Source: Chloroflexota bacterium (GTDB taxonomy: Bacteria; Chloroflexota; UBA11872). Taken from it: 64,000 nucleotides of DNA. Position numbers and translations under genes: made by a program. The notes below the pieces were generated by a model. The model had not been told where the DNA came from and ran no database searches. It saw nothing but the letters and a program-made list of their open reading frames with translations. This document shows, piece after piece, positions 1-8,409 of this stretch (position 1 is the first letter of the stretch; each line of letters begins with the position of its first letter). Location of the stretch: contig JAPOYR010000010.1 in the NCBI GenBank assembly GCA_026706485.1, forward strand, positions 271,798 through 335,797. The letters run 5' to 3'.

Positions 1-543
1 AAAGCCCAGGTTGATGAAATCGGCGCCCAGCGCGCGAGCCACCCGTGACGGATAGGCCAGCCCCGACCGCGTGGTGATGGCGCCGTGCGTGATCGAGTCT
101 CCGTGGAAGGTGATGAAGCGGGACGGTCGATGGGCGGGCGCCGCCAGGCTGGCGCCGGGCGCGAGCCCCAGCGACTTGAGCCGCACCTTGGAGTAGGGCG
201 GCATGTGCAGCTCGATTTCATGGGTACCCGTCAGGCCTTCGAGGAGAGCGGCGGTGCATGGACCCGGATCGTCACCGCCGTCGGTGCCTGCGAACTGCCC
301 GTCAACGTAGGCGTCGACCTTGCTGGCGCGGCTCGGCCGGGCCAGATACTCGAAGTGCAGGGCCACTCGCGAGCTGTTCGTCTGGAAGACCAGCCGCACG
401 CCCGAAGCCATCTCCGATCGCTCCCAAGTGTCGCCCGGCAGGCTGTTTCGGTGCTCCTCCGGAATCCGATGGAGCAGCGCCCGCGGCGCACCCACCAAGC
501 CCCGCATTTCGACATCCGGCGACGGCAGCGCGATCCATTGCAT
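1..543 (-). CDS. SGNH/GDSL-family hydrolase, C-terminus beyond window
   Basis: The minus frame is open from an ATG at 543 to the left edge (181 codons, no stop), so only the N-terminal part is present. A GAGGAACC ribosome site sits just upstream of the ATG. The first ~125 residues look like a beta-sandwich of the kind that precedes SGNH domains (SsfX3-like). The block I motif GDSITHG of SGNH hydrolases follows at about residues 147-153, and an NLGF near the edge fits the block II glycine. The expected function is ester or acetyl-ester hydrolysis on a carbohydrate or similar substrate; the catalytic Asp/His block lies outside the window. It is divergent from the gene at 694. The family is clear, the substrate unknown. 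Confidence 0.85.
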   Translation of the reverse strand, partial: MQWIALPSPDVEMRGLVGAPRALLHRIPEEHRNSLPGDTWERSEMASGVRLVFQTNSSRVALHFEYLARPSRASKVDAYVDGQFAGTDGGDDPGPCTAALLEGLTGTHEIELHMPPYSKVRLKSLGLAPGASLAAPAHRPSRFITFHGDSITHGAITTRSGLAYPSRVARALGADFINLGF

Positions 544-693
544 GTCCGGTTCCTCTGGCGGCAGTCAGCGGCATAGTAGGCGCCCGTGACTACGAGGGGC
601 GCTATTGGCTTCGCCGCCCGACCTGCCCGGCATAATCGACGCGGATGCAGGCCGCCGGCGCGGATTCGCCGGCCACTCGGAGGAGCCGCGCCA

Positions 694-1770
694 ATGGCGA
701 CCCAGTTGCGCAAGATCTGGCTCTCGGTTCACTCGCTGACCTGGCTCGCGCTGCCGCCCGACAGCCGCGAGCGCATGGACCGCATGTGGAATCAATTCAC
801 CGAGCGGATCCCATTGGCTTATCCGCTCGAGCAGAAGCTGCAGCGGGACTACCAGCGCCTTGTCGACGACGCCGGTGAGGACGAAGCCTTCTATTTCCTC
901 CCCACGCACTTCGAGGCCGCCGACGAAATCATCGAATACGCCGACGCGCGGCTCGGCGAGCGGTCGATGGCGTCACGCGTCGAGGGCGGCGCGGAGGCCA
1001 AGGAGCGCGCGCTCGGCAGGGACTTCTTCCAGGGTGTCGAAGACGATCAGCGTGCGGCCGTTCGCAACCGCGGGCTCGTCGACGGCGTGCTGACGGCCGA
1101 CCAACTGCGGCAGGACGGCGCGGCTCGCGACAACCGCCCCGACCTGCCCGCGGGCGGGTTGCAGCAGACCGAGATTCGCGGTTGGATGCAGGCCAAGGCG
1201 TGGGGACTGGACCTGCTGGCCCAGGCTGAGAGCCGTGGACTCGAGTTCGACCCCGCGACAGTGGAGATGGAGGCATTCGGCGGCGACTGGTGCTATTGCG
1301 CCGCGAGCTTTCCGATTCAGATTGGGCGTGCGATGGGACGCGCGAATCCCATCGAGCGGCGCTTCGATCTCATCAATCCGGCCGAAGGCCCGGTGCTACT
1401 GCAATCTGAAGTGGTCGAGCAGAACATTCGGCTGGCCGACAACATTCGACTCTTCATCTGGGAATACACCGATTCGCATGGTCCGCGCTACGTGGCGCAG
1501 TTCTGGGAGGGCATCCGCGGGATCATGGATCGCACCCACGAGGCCGTCGTCGACCTGCCGGCCGACTCCGCCGAGATCGTGAACCTCTGGGGCTTCCCGG
1601 AGACCCGCGCCCGCGGCGTGGACACCCCGCCGCGACATGGGCCGCTGCGCCTCAGCGTCGGGTCCGGCGGTCACACGCCGATCGCGTCGTCGATCGTCAT
1701 GACCGACGGCCACCTGCCGCTCGCTGAATTCCGGGACGCCCTGACGTCAGCCGAGATTCGCCTGACCTGA
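694..1770 (+). CDS. conserved-looking hypothetical protein, 358 aa
   Basis: I chose the ATG at 694 because a GGAGGAG ribosome site lies about 8 bases upstream; the frame stays open for 36 codons before it but that stretch is Arg/Pro-rich and not protein-like. The protein is soluble, acidic, without signal peptide or membrane segments, and contains a WCYCA motif and aromatic-rich segments (FIWEYTD, FWEGIRGIM). It is followed after 6 bases by an alpha/beta hydrolase, so the two are probably co-transcribed. I do not recognise the family and assign no function. Confidence 0.75.
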   Translation: MATQLRKIWLSVHSLTWLALPPDSRERMDRMWNQFTERIPLAYPLEQKLQRDYQRLVDDAGEDEAFYFLPTHFEAADEIIEYADARLGERSMASRVEGGAEAKERALGRDFFQGVEDDQRAAVRNRGLVDGVLTADQLRQDGAARDNRPDLPAGGLQQTEIRGWMQAKAWGLDLLAQAESRGLEFDPATVEMEAFGGDWCYCAASFPIQIGRAMGRANPIERRFDLINPAEGPVLLQSEVVEQNIRLADNIRLFIWEYTDSHGPRYVAQFWEGIRGIMDRTHEAVVDLPADSAEIVNLWGFPETRARGVDTPPRHGPLRLSVGSGGHTPIASSIVMTDGHLPLAEFRDALTSAEIRLT

Positions 1771-1776
1771 GCCCAA

Positions 1777-2418
1777 ATGAGCGAGCTGTCCTTCCTCACC
1801 GACGGACCTGCCGACGCGACGGACCGCTTCGTGCTGGCCCACGGCGCTGGTGCGCCCATGGACAGCCCCACCATGGAGGCCATCGCTACCGAAGTGGCCG
1901 CCGCCGGAATCCGGGTCGTTCGCTTCGAGTTCCCCTACATGCGCCAGCGGCGCAGCAGCGGTCGACGACGGCCGCCCGACCGGCAGCCCGTGCTCCTCGA
2001 GACCTGGCACGAGGTCATCGACGCCTTGGGCGGAGCCGAGCGCCTGGTGATCGGCGGGCGCTCCATGGGCGGCCGCATGGCCAGCCTCATCGCCGACGCG
2101 GTTGGCGCCAGGGGTCTTGTCTGTCTCGGCTATCCCTTCCACCCGCCCGGCAATCCGGAGAAGCTCCGCACCGAGCACCTGGCCGCGCTGCACACGCCTA
2201 CGCTCATCGTGCAGGGCGAGCGCGACGCCTTCGGGTCCAAGGCCGAGGTCGGCGGCTACGCCCTCTCGAACGCCATCCGGGTCCACTGGCTCGCGGACGG
2301 CGATCACTCGTTCGTCCCGCGAAAGAGGTCCGGTCACACGACAGCGGATCATCTCGCGGAGGCCGCGGCGGTCACCGCCGGGTTCATCCGATCACTGGGC
2401 CACGCAACGCGCAGCTAA
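1777..2418 (+). CDS. alpha/beta-hydrolase (COG3571-like)
   Basis: A 213-residue protein with a compact alpha/beta-hydrolase core. Visible elements are an oxyanion loop AHGAG (21-25), nucleophile elbow GGRSMGG with Ser96, Asp150 in GERDAF and His177 in DGDHSF, a complete Ser-Asp-His triad. Length and the HGAG/GRSMGG pairing match the small predicted hydrolases of the COG3571 (Tex30-like) group, for which substrates are generally unknown. It starts 6 bases after the preceding hypothetical gene, suggesting an operon; the next gene begins 51 bases downstream. Confidence 0.88.
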   Translation: MSELSFLTDGPADATDRFVLAHGAGAPMDSPTMEAIATEVAAAGIRVVRFEFPYMRQRRSSGRRRPPDRQPVLLETWHEVIDALGGAERLVIGGRSMGGRMASLIADAVGARGLVCLGYPFHPPGNPEKLRTEHLAALHTPTLIVQGERDAFGSKAEVGGYALSNAIRVHWLADGDHSFVPRKRSGHTTADHLAEAAAVTAGFIRSLGHATRS

Positions 2419-2469
2419 GGCTGGCACCATATCGGGCAGCGAGCACGACGACCTGAGCAGGAGATCGAC

Positions 2470-3516
2470 ATGAAGACCTACCGCGCCGCCATTCTGGGCC
2501 TGGGCCGCATGGGCAACACCATCGACGACGAGATCCCGCCGTCGCGCGACTTCATGCTGCCCTATGGCTTGCCCGGGGCCTGCCAGGCCGTCGAGCAGCT
2601 CGATTTGGTGGCGGGGTGCGACCTGCTGCCCGAGAAGCGCGCCAACTTCAGCGAGCGCTGGGGAGTGCCCGCGGTCTACGAAGACCTCGACGAGATGATT
2701 GCCAAGGAGCAACCCGACCTCGTCGCCATCTGCACGCGGGCCGACGTGCACTCGGAGCTGGCGGTCCGGGTGGCGAACGCCGGCGTGCCCATGATGTATC
2801 TCGAAAAGGCCATCGCCTGCTCGCCCCGCGAGGCCGACGACGTGCTGGCGGCGTGCCAAGCGCACCGGACGGTGTTCAACTCGGGCGTCCTGAACCGGTT
2901 TTCGAAGACCTTCGGCGCGGCGCGAGACCTGATCGTGCAGGGCCGCATCGGCGAGCCGAAGGCCGCGATCCAATTCCCCGCACGGAGCCTGCTTCACGGC
3001 CACATTCATTCAGTCGACGCACTGTCCTACCTGCTGGGCGACCCCCGCATCACGCGCGTGCGCGGTGAGCTGCATCCCCGCGATCTCGAGATTGTCGACG
3101 GCAGGCTCGACGACGACCCGATGGCGTCCTATCACCTGGAGTTCGAGAACGGGGTGGAGGCGTGGAGCATTTCGGCCGGGCAACACGAGTTCGAAATCGT
3201 GGGAACCGAGGGCGTGGTGCGCACGCTCAACAACGCCGAGGGATTGTCGCTGCGCGTCAACCGACCCACCGACTCATCGAGGCACCGCGAGTGGCACGCG
3301 GAGCCGCTGCCAGAGGTCGAGAAGTCAAGCTCGGTGGTGACGTGCCTGGAAGACTTGATCGAGGCCCACGAGACGGGACGACCGACGCTCAATCACATCG
3401 AGCAGGCGCACCACGTCACCGAGGCCTGCTTCGCCATCGCCGAGAGTCATCGCCGGGGCGGAGCGTGGGTGGACCTGCCGCTCACCGACCGCGATCTCTA
3501 CATCTATCACGTGTAG
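2470..3516 (+). CDS. Gfo/Idh/MocA-family NAD(P)-dependent oxidoreductase
   Basis: 348 residues with an N-terminal Rossmann fold (GLGRMG, 10-15) and a C-terminal alpha/beta domain typical of sugar or inositol dehydrogenases. The usual EKP motif that contacts cofactor and substrate appears as EKA (112-114), an uncommon variant. An AGGAG ribosome site precedes the ATG. It ends before a repeat-rich gap. The family catalyses oxidation/reduction of sugars, polyols or amino-sugar derivatives; the specific substrate cannot be read from sequence. It is one of four members of the family in this window. Confidence 0.88.
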   Translation: MKTYRAAILGLGRMGNTIDDEIPPSRDFMLPYGLPGACQAVEQLDLVAGCDLLPEKRANFSERWGVPAVYEDLDEMIAKEQPDLVAICTRADVHSELAVRVANAGVPMMYLEKAIACSPREADDVLAACQAHRTVFNSGVLNRFSKTFGAARDLIVQGRIGEPKAAIQFPARSLLHGHIHSVDALSYLLGDPRITRVRGELHPRDLEIVDGRLDDDPMASYHLEFENGVEAWSISAGQHEFEIVGTEGVVRTLNNAEGLSLRVNRPTDSSRHREWHAEPLPEVEKSSSVVTCLEDLIEAHETGRPTLNHIEQAHHVTEACFAIAESHRRGGAWVDLPLTDRDLYIYHV

Positions 3517-3525
3517 CGCCTACCG

Positions 3526-3692
3526 CCGTTCGTGGTGAGTCCTTCGACTGGCTCAGGAGAGGCCCCGTCGAACCATAAACGGTGCCCTTCGACTTCGCTC
3601 AGGGCGAACGGAGATTGCCCACAGCGCGCTCTCCGCCGTTTGTTGTCAGGCCCCGCGCCGTTCGTGGTGAGCCTGTCGAACCATGAACGGGG
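3526..3692. repeat. cluster of dispersed intergenic repeats (TTCGAC-AGGCTCA family)
   Basis: Between two convergent genes there are three related units: CCGTTCGTGGTGAG at 3527 with GTCGAACCATAAACGG ending 3583, CCCTTCGACTTCGCTCAGG at 3585-3603, and CCGTTCGTGGTGAGCC at 3658 with GTCGAACCATGAACGG ending 3690. Each is an imperfect inverted repeat built on GTTCG...CGAAC arms. The same family recurs as longer perfect palindromes at 38001-38055 and 60635-60690. This is REP-like DNA; no coding signal is seen. Confidence 0.8.
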
Positions 3693-3694
3693 CT

Positions 3695-4189
3695 CTAGCC
3701 AGCCTCCTCAGCCGCTTGAACCGAGTCACGCACGCGCCGCGCAAACTCCGAGTCCATGTCCGCGTTTAGGTCCGGCTGCGTGAACACGACCCAGTGGCCA
3801 TCGGCGTCGCGGAAGAGCAGGTCGCGGGTGTTCCACGGCGTGCGCGCCGGTCCCTCGACCGCGCCACCGGGCTCATTCGCGGCGATTGCCGCCCGCGCGT
3901 CCAGGTCCTCGTCCCCAGCGGCGAACGAGACCCGCACGCCCGACGCCTTGTCCTCGGGATCGCGCCCCGGCACCAGCAGAATGTCCTGATATCGAAACCG
4001 CCGCAGGTGGACCAGCACCGGCTCACCTTCCGGGCCGGGCAGCACCGCCAGCTCCACGAATCCGAGCCCGTTCACATACCAGCGCCGCGCCGAGTCCATG
4101 TCCGAGACCTCGAACGTGACGAACTGCGGCATCACGTAGATGCCGCGGTCGATGGTCGTGCTTGGCGGCGCGGCGTCGGGCGAGCTCAT
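3695..4189 (-). CDS. glyoxalase/bleomycin-resistance (VOC) superfamily protein
   Basis: 164 residues from an ATG at 4189 preceded by GGAG. A single VOC-type domain spans about residues 20-145, with the typical FEVSDMDSARRWYVNGLGF opening, a DLDARAAI segment and a closing FRDADGHWVVFTQPD motif with the His and acidic residues expected in the metal-binding fold. VOC proteins include glyoxalase I, dioxygenases and antibiotic-binding proteins; nothing here fixes the substrate. It lies 47 bases downstream of the E1-like gene on the same strand and may be the last gene of that operon. Confidence 0.82.
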   Translation of the reverse strand: MSSPDAAPPSTTIDRGIYVMPQFVTFEVSDMDSARRWYVNGLGFVELAVLPGPEGEPVLVHLRRFRYQDILLVPGRDPEDKASGVRVSFAAGDEDLDARAAIAANEPGGAVEGPARTPWNTRDLLFRDADGHWVVFTQPDLNADMDSEFARRVRDSVQAAEEAG

Positions 4190-4236
4190 CAAAGGACTCC
4201 GGCGGCCCATGCTGCGTGCAGCATGGGAACGCGCTC

Positions 4237-5076
4237 CTACCCCGCAACCCCCGCCGCGACCGGCTGCGAGGCGCGGTCGCCGCCGGCGAAGCCGCAGAAC
4301 TCCTCGTAGTCGATCAGCTCGGTGACCGTGGGCGAGTCCCCGCACAGCGGGCAGCTGGGGTCGCGCCGGAGCTTCAGCTCGCGGAACTCCATGGCCAGCG
4401 CGTCGAACAGCAGCAGGCGTCCGGCCAGCGTATCGCCGGTGCCCAGGATCACCTTGATCGTCTCCGTGGCCTGGATGAGACCCACTAGGCCCGGCAGCAC
4501 GCCCAGCACGCCGGCCTCGGAGCAGCTTGGCGCCATCTCCGGCGGCGGCGGGGTCGGGTAGAGGCAGCGGTAGCAACCTTCGCCCGGAACGAAGATCGTC
4601 GACATACCCTCAAAGCGCAGCACGCTGCCGTCGACCACGGGCTTGCCCAGCATGTAGGCGGCGTCGTTGACCAGGTAGCGCGTGGGGAAGTTGTCGCAAC
4701 CGTTCACGATCACGTCGTAGCCGCCCAGAACCTCCATCGCGTTTTCGGACGTGAGCGGCTCGTTGTGCTCGATGACTTCCACGTCCGAGTTGAGCCCGGT
4801 GAGCGTTTCGGCCGCCGACCCGGTCTTGGGCAGCCCCACGCGGTCCTCGCGGTGCAAGATCTGCCGCTGCAAGTTGGAGCGGTCGACGACGTCGAAGTCC
4901 ACGACGCCCAGCTTGCCTACGCCCGCCGCGGCCAGGTAATAGAGCACGGGCGAACCGAGTCCGCCGGCCCCAATGGCCACGACGCTGGCCTCCAATAGCT
5001 TCATTTGACCGGCGACGCCAACCTCCGGCAGCAGCATGTGCCGGCTGTATCGCTGAACCTGCTCGACGTTGAACAC
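4237..5076 (-). CDS. E1-like adenylyltransferase (MoeB/ThiF family)
   Basis: 279 residues. ATP-binding GAGGLG (36-41) with the acidic residue D60 after the second strand, the RQ(I)LH segment, a GCDNF motif, and two CxxC zinc pairs (C168/C171 and C242/C245). A conserved PPEMAPSC segment places C185 at the position of the mobile catalytic cysteine of the family. Enzymes of this family adenylate the C-terminal Gly of a ubiquitin-like sulfur carrier (MoaD, ThiS, CysO) as the first step of thiocarboxylate formation. It is preceded by a rhodanese-like gene (45-base gap), a common pairing for sulfur transfer. Which carrier it serves is not visible here. Confidence 0.92.
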   Translation of the reverse strand: MFNVEQVQRYSRHMLLPEVGVAGQMKLLEASVVAIGAGGLGSPVLYYLAAAGVGKLGVVDFDVVDRSNLQRQILHREDRVGLPKTGSAAETLTGLNSDVEVIEHNEPLTSENAMEVLGGYDVIVNGCDNFPTRYLVNDAAYMLGKPVVDGSVLRFEGMSTIFVPGEGCYRCLYPTPPPPEMAPSCSEAGVLGVLPGLVGLIQATETIKVILGTGDTLAGRLLLFDALAMEFRELKLRRDPSCPLCGDSPTVTELIDYEEFCGFAGGDRASQPVAAGVAG

Positions 5077-5121
5077 GCGCCTACCCTCGTTCCCTAGACC
5101 TCAACATGCGCCGTGCCGACC

Positions 5122-5475
5122 CTAGTGGCCGGCGGGCGGCTCCTCGGTGTCGTAGCCGGCGGCCTCCCAGGCCTCCATGCCGCCCTGCATGTTGTAGGCC
5201 TGGTTCAGGCCCAGGGCGGTTGCCATCTGCGTGGCGACGCCGCTGGTCTGGCCGACGTTGCAAATGAATAGGATCGGCTTGTCGGTCGGGATTGCCTCGG
5301 TTGGTCGCGCCAGGATGTCTTCGAGCGGCACGTACTCCGCCCCCGGCATGGCCGGAAACGGGAACTGTGTCCGAACGTCGATCACCCGGACCTCGTCCTG
5401 CTCGACCAGCTTCTTGGCCTCATGGACGTCGACTTCGTTGGAGGGCATTTGTGCTGCAGCCACGTTAAACCTCAC
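5122..5475 (-). CDS. rhodanese-like sulfurtransferase
   Basis: 117 residues covering one rhodanese domain: VIDVRTQ in the N-terminal part, the active-site loop CNVGQTS with Cys72, and the MQGGMEAWEAAGY signature near the C-terminus. A GTG at 5475 is used here; an internal ATG (residue 10) is an alternative start and no strong ribosome site discriminates. Such stand-alone domains carry a persulfide on the active Cys. The gene is first in an operon with an E1-like adenylyltransferase, so it probably supplies sulfur to the activated carrier protein. It is divergent from the Lon-like gene. Confidence 0.88.
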   Translation of the reverse strand: MRFNVAAAQMPSNEVDVHEAKKLVEQDEVRVIDVRTQFPFPAMPGAEYVPLEDILARPTEAIPTDKPILFICNVGQTSGVATQMATALGLNQAYNMQGGMEAWEAAGYDTEEPPAGH

Positions 5476-5640
5476 CGCCGGGAAACCACCCGCCTCTTGC
5501 TGCGATCTTCGCGCCGCGTCCGCCGCGAGTCAATCCCTGCGGAACTCAGGAGCGCATGCGCCGATCATTTATGACGCTCTTGCTCCGCTTGCAAAGTTTC
5601 TCACCGACGGCTACCAGTCGGACCCGGCTATGATTCCAAC

Positions 5641-7239
5641 GTGCGTGTGGCCGGGGTGGAGTGCACGGTGGATCCAGCCGACCTGCGGAGTCGCCTCGCC
5701 GAGGCTGGCTTGCCCGACGAGGCAGTCGACGCCCTCTCCGCGCGCCTGGACGATTCCACCAGAAACTCGGCCAGCGTCTCGCGCGCCCTCGGGTTGCCGT
5801 GGACGCCCGGGCACGCGCGACCGCTCGCGATCGCCCCGGTGCAAAACGCCCTGGAGTCGGAGCATTTGGCGCCGCCCCAAGCCGTAGCCGCCATCGTCGA
5901 GCATGTGACGGCTCACGACGCGCGAGCAACCGCGGCTCAGTCCTCGCACGCTCCACTGCGTCTCCTCTGTCTGCACGGACCCAACGGCGTGGGCAAGACG
6001 GCCGCGGCACGAACCATGGCGCGCGCCCTGGACCGACCCTGCGAGGTCATCGACCTGGCGCAGCTCGGCGCCGCCGAGGAAATCTGGCGGCGCGACGGCC
6101 AGCCGGGCGCGCTCATGGGCGCCGTCGAGCGGGCGCAGTCCGCAGAGGCCGTGGTCGTGCTGGCCGGGATCGATCGCGCGGCCGAGCGTTGGGGCGCCCA
6201 GGCCAGCACGCTTCTGGCGCGGCTGACCGATCCCCACCGCCGCGCCAGAGTCGTCGACCCATACTTCGGCGTTCCATTCGACCTGTCGCGCTTGCTCCTC
6301 GTCGTCACCTGCCGCTGGACCCAACCGTTGGCGACGGACGATTTGTCGAGACTCGATCGCGCGGAATTTCCCGGTTTGCTGATCAATCAGAAGGCCGAGT
6401 TGGCCCGGCGAACCCTGATCCCGGCCGCGCTCGCCGACCATGGGCTGTCGCCCGACGCCCTGACGTTTGACGGCAACGCCCTGCTGGTACTGATTCGGAG
6501 CTACACGGACGAGGCCGGCGTCGCGCACCTGGACGAGCTTCTGCGGCGCGTCGTTCGCCGGTCACTGGTCGCCGGCACTCTGAGCGGCGGCGACCAGGGT
6601 GTCGTTGCGAGCGAGCACCTCTTCGATCTGGCCGGTCGGCCGCCCGTCCCCGAGCGTCCCGACCGGCGCGCGCAGCGCCGCGGTCTCACCGCCGCGCTGG
6701 TGGTTGATGAGCGTGGCGGCCGGCACGGCGCCGTGATGGCCGTGCTGATGCCGGGACTCGGCCACGCGTTGGTTTCGGGGCTGGGTCGGATCTCGATGCT
6801 GGACTCGAACGGCGCCAACGTCTCAGGGGAGCTGGCCGTCGTCACGGCAGCCATCCGCTCGCGCCTGTCGGACCTCGATGTGTCGGCGCGCTTCATGCAG
6901 GAATTCGACATGCAGGTGCATGTTCCGGCAAGCCGGATTGCCGACGACTCCGGTTCGATCGGCCTCGCCGTGTCCATCGCCATTGTGTCCCTCGCCCGCG
7001 ATCGCCCGGTAGACCCGGAACTCGCCGCCACCGGCAGCCTGTCGGTCGACGGTCGGATCGAGCCCACCGTCGCCATCGCGCCCAAGATGCTGGCGGCCCA
7101 TCGCGCCGGCGTGCGCCGGGTCCTGCTGCCGCGCGGCAACGAGCGCGACCTGGACGATCTCCCGCCCCGGATCCACGACGACATCACCTTCATTCCGGTG
7201 GACGACATCGCGCAGGCGCTGCACGTCGCGCTGCGCTGA
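5641..7239 (+). CDS. Lon-like protein with degenerate ATPase Walker B
   Basis: 532 residues starting at GTG 5641. It lacks the Lon N-terminal substrate-binding domain and begins in the helical linker (LGLPW at 50-54, as in LonA). The AAA region keeps Walker A GPNGVGKT (113-120), but the Walker B LDEID of Lon reads LAGID (174-178), losing both acidic residues. The C-terminal protease domain keeps Ser439 (GSIG in place of GPSAG) and Lys482 in PKMLAAHR, the Ser-Lys dyad positions. So proteolysis may persist while ATP hydrolysis is doubtful. It is followed 55 bases later by the DUF3179 gene. It could instead be a regulator or a decaying paralogue. Confidence 0.85.
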   Translation: MRVAGVECTVDPADLRSRLAEAGLPDEAVDALSARLDDSTRNSASVSRALGLPWTPGHARPLAIAPVQNALESEHLAPPQAVAAIVEHVTAHDARATAAQSSHAPLRLLCLHGPNGVGKTAAARTMARALDRPCEVIDLAQLGAAEEIWRRDGQPGALMGAVERAQSAEAVVVLAGIDRAAERWGAQASTLLARLTDPHRRARVVDPYFGVPFDLSRLLLVVTCRWTQPLATDDLSRLDRAEFPGLLINQKAELARRTLIPAALADHGLSPDALTFDGNALLVLIRSYTDEAGVAHLDELLRRVVRRSLVAGTLSGGDQGVVASEHLFDLAGRPPVPERPDRRAQRRGLTAALVVDERGGRHGAVMAVLMPGLGHALVSGLGRISMLDSNGANVSGELAVVTAAIRSRLSDLDVSARFMQEFDMQVHVPASRIADDSGSIGLAVSIAIVSLARDRPVDPELAATGSLSVDGRIEPTVAIAPKMLAAHRAGVRRVLLPRGNERDLDDLPPRIHDDITFIPVDDIAQALHVALR

Positions 7240-7294
7240 GTCTGGGTACGGCCGCCGGCTGCGCAAACGCCGGCTGGCATTGGCCTGAATTGGC

Positions 7295-8326
7295 ATGCGG
7301 CATCGGCTAGGAATCGCAGGGTCGCTCGCGTTCGGGATGGCCCTCGTCGTGCTGGGCGCCCTCGCGCTGGTGTGGGCGATTCGAAGCTCCGCGGAAGCGC
7401 CCGAGACAGCGCGGCCCCCCGCCGACCTGCCCGATCCGCACGAGCGGATGATGTTCGACTCGGCCTACGACCAACGCCTCAGCCGCGACGCCATCCCACC
7501 CATCTACCAGCCGCACTTCGTGGCCGCCGCCGAGGCGCCGCTCCAGCCGGACGAGCTGGTCATTGGGCTGGTCATCGACGGCGAGGCGCGGGCCTATCCC
7601 GTCACGACGCTCAATCGGCGCGAGATGGTCAACGATGTCGTCGGCGGTACACCGGTGCTCGTCACCTGGTGACCGCTCTGCTACACCGGTCTCGTGCACG
7701 ACCGGCGGTTCGAGGGCCGGACCCTGGTCTTCGGCAATCAGGGCGCGCTGTACAAGACGGCCATGACGTGGTTCGACCACGCCACGGGCACCATCTGGAG
7801 CCAACCAATCGGCCGAGCCCTGGTCGGCGAGCTGCGCGGCGCGACGCTCACCCAGATCCCCTCGACCCTGGACACCTGGGAGGGGTTCCGCGCCCGGCAC
7901 CCCAATGCGCTGGTGCTGTCCAACGGCCTCGACGGACCGCGGCTCATCCTCGCGTCGCCGCGGGAGAACTGGGTGATCGGCCTCGCCTTGGGGGACGCGG
8001 CCGCGGCCGTTGACTTCAGCCACGCACGGGCCGCGGGCCTGGTGCAGCTGACGGTGGGTGATGAGCCGGTGGCGGTCTGGGTCGACTCCACTACCGGAAC
8101 CGTGCGGGCTTATCTGCGGCGGGTGGCGAATCGCCTGCTGGAGTTCGAGTCGGCGGGCGCCGGTACCTTGCGCGACCGCGAGACCGGATCGCTGTGGAGC
8201 GCGACGAATGGCCTGGCGCTCAGCGGTCCGCTTGCCGGCCAAGCCCTCAGCCCGGTGCCCTGGACGTCCGCGTTCGACTGGGCCTGGCGCGATTTTTACC
8301 CAAAATCCACATTCATTGAGGCCTGA
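7295..8326 (+). CDS. DUF3179 membrane-anchored protein, probable selenoprotein (in-frame TGA)
   Basis: The reading frame runs 343 codons from ATG 7295 to TGA 8324-8326 with a single internal TGA at 7670-7672 (codon 126). Residues 9-29 form a membrane anchor. The DUF3179 core is clear: ARAYPVTTLNRREMVNDVVGG leads into VTW-TGA-PLC-YTGLVHDRR, where family members read VT[YF]CPLC. The TGA therefore replaces exactly the first Cys of the CPLC motif and gives U126-P-L-C129. The frame after it is intact for 217 codons with the conserved family continuation (TLVFGNQGALYK, MTWFDHATG). A SECIS-like hairpin follows the TGA. The function of DUF3179 is unknown; a CxxC/UxxC pair suggests redox or metal chemistry outside the membrane. 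A nonsense mutation or sequencing error is the alternative. Confidence 0.8.
7670..7705 (+). promoter_or_regulatory. TGA (Sec) codon with SECIS-like stem-loop
   Basis: TGA at 7670-7672. Downstream, CCGG (7686-7689), a bulged TC (7690-7691) and TCG (7692-7694) can pair with CGA (7699-7701) and CCGG (7702-7705) around a TGCA loop (7695-7698). The loop begins 22 nt after the TGA and has G in its second position, and the bulged U on the 5' side recalls the E. coli fdhF element. An alternative pairing is CCGGTC with GACCGG around an 8-nt loop. The hairpin is seen directly; its role in SelB recruitment is inference. Confidence 0.6.
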
Positions 8327-8409
8327 TTCCGCCTGAAGTCGCCGATTTGGCGGTGCGGCCCGAGCAATCGCACACCGAGTGAGCGGGAGTTTTTTGGCAT
8401 GTTCGGCGT

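Noticed and set aside
7295-7672. Reading the DUF3179 gene as a 125-residue truncated protein or as a pseudogene.
   Set aside because: Only one stop, exactly at the conserved Cys, with intact frame afterwards and a suitable hairpin; Sec decoding explains it better. A point mutation cannot be fully excluded from sequence alone.
8327-8409. Rho-independent terminator after the DUF3179 gene (short CGCC-GATTT-GGCG hairpin and a later T6 run).
   Set aside because: The hairpin is only 4 bp and the T-run is nearly 40 bases away, so they do not form one terminator.
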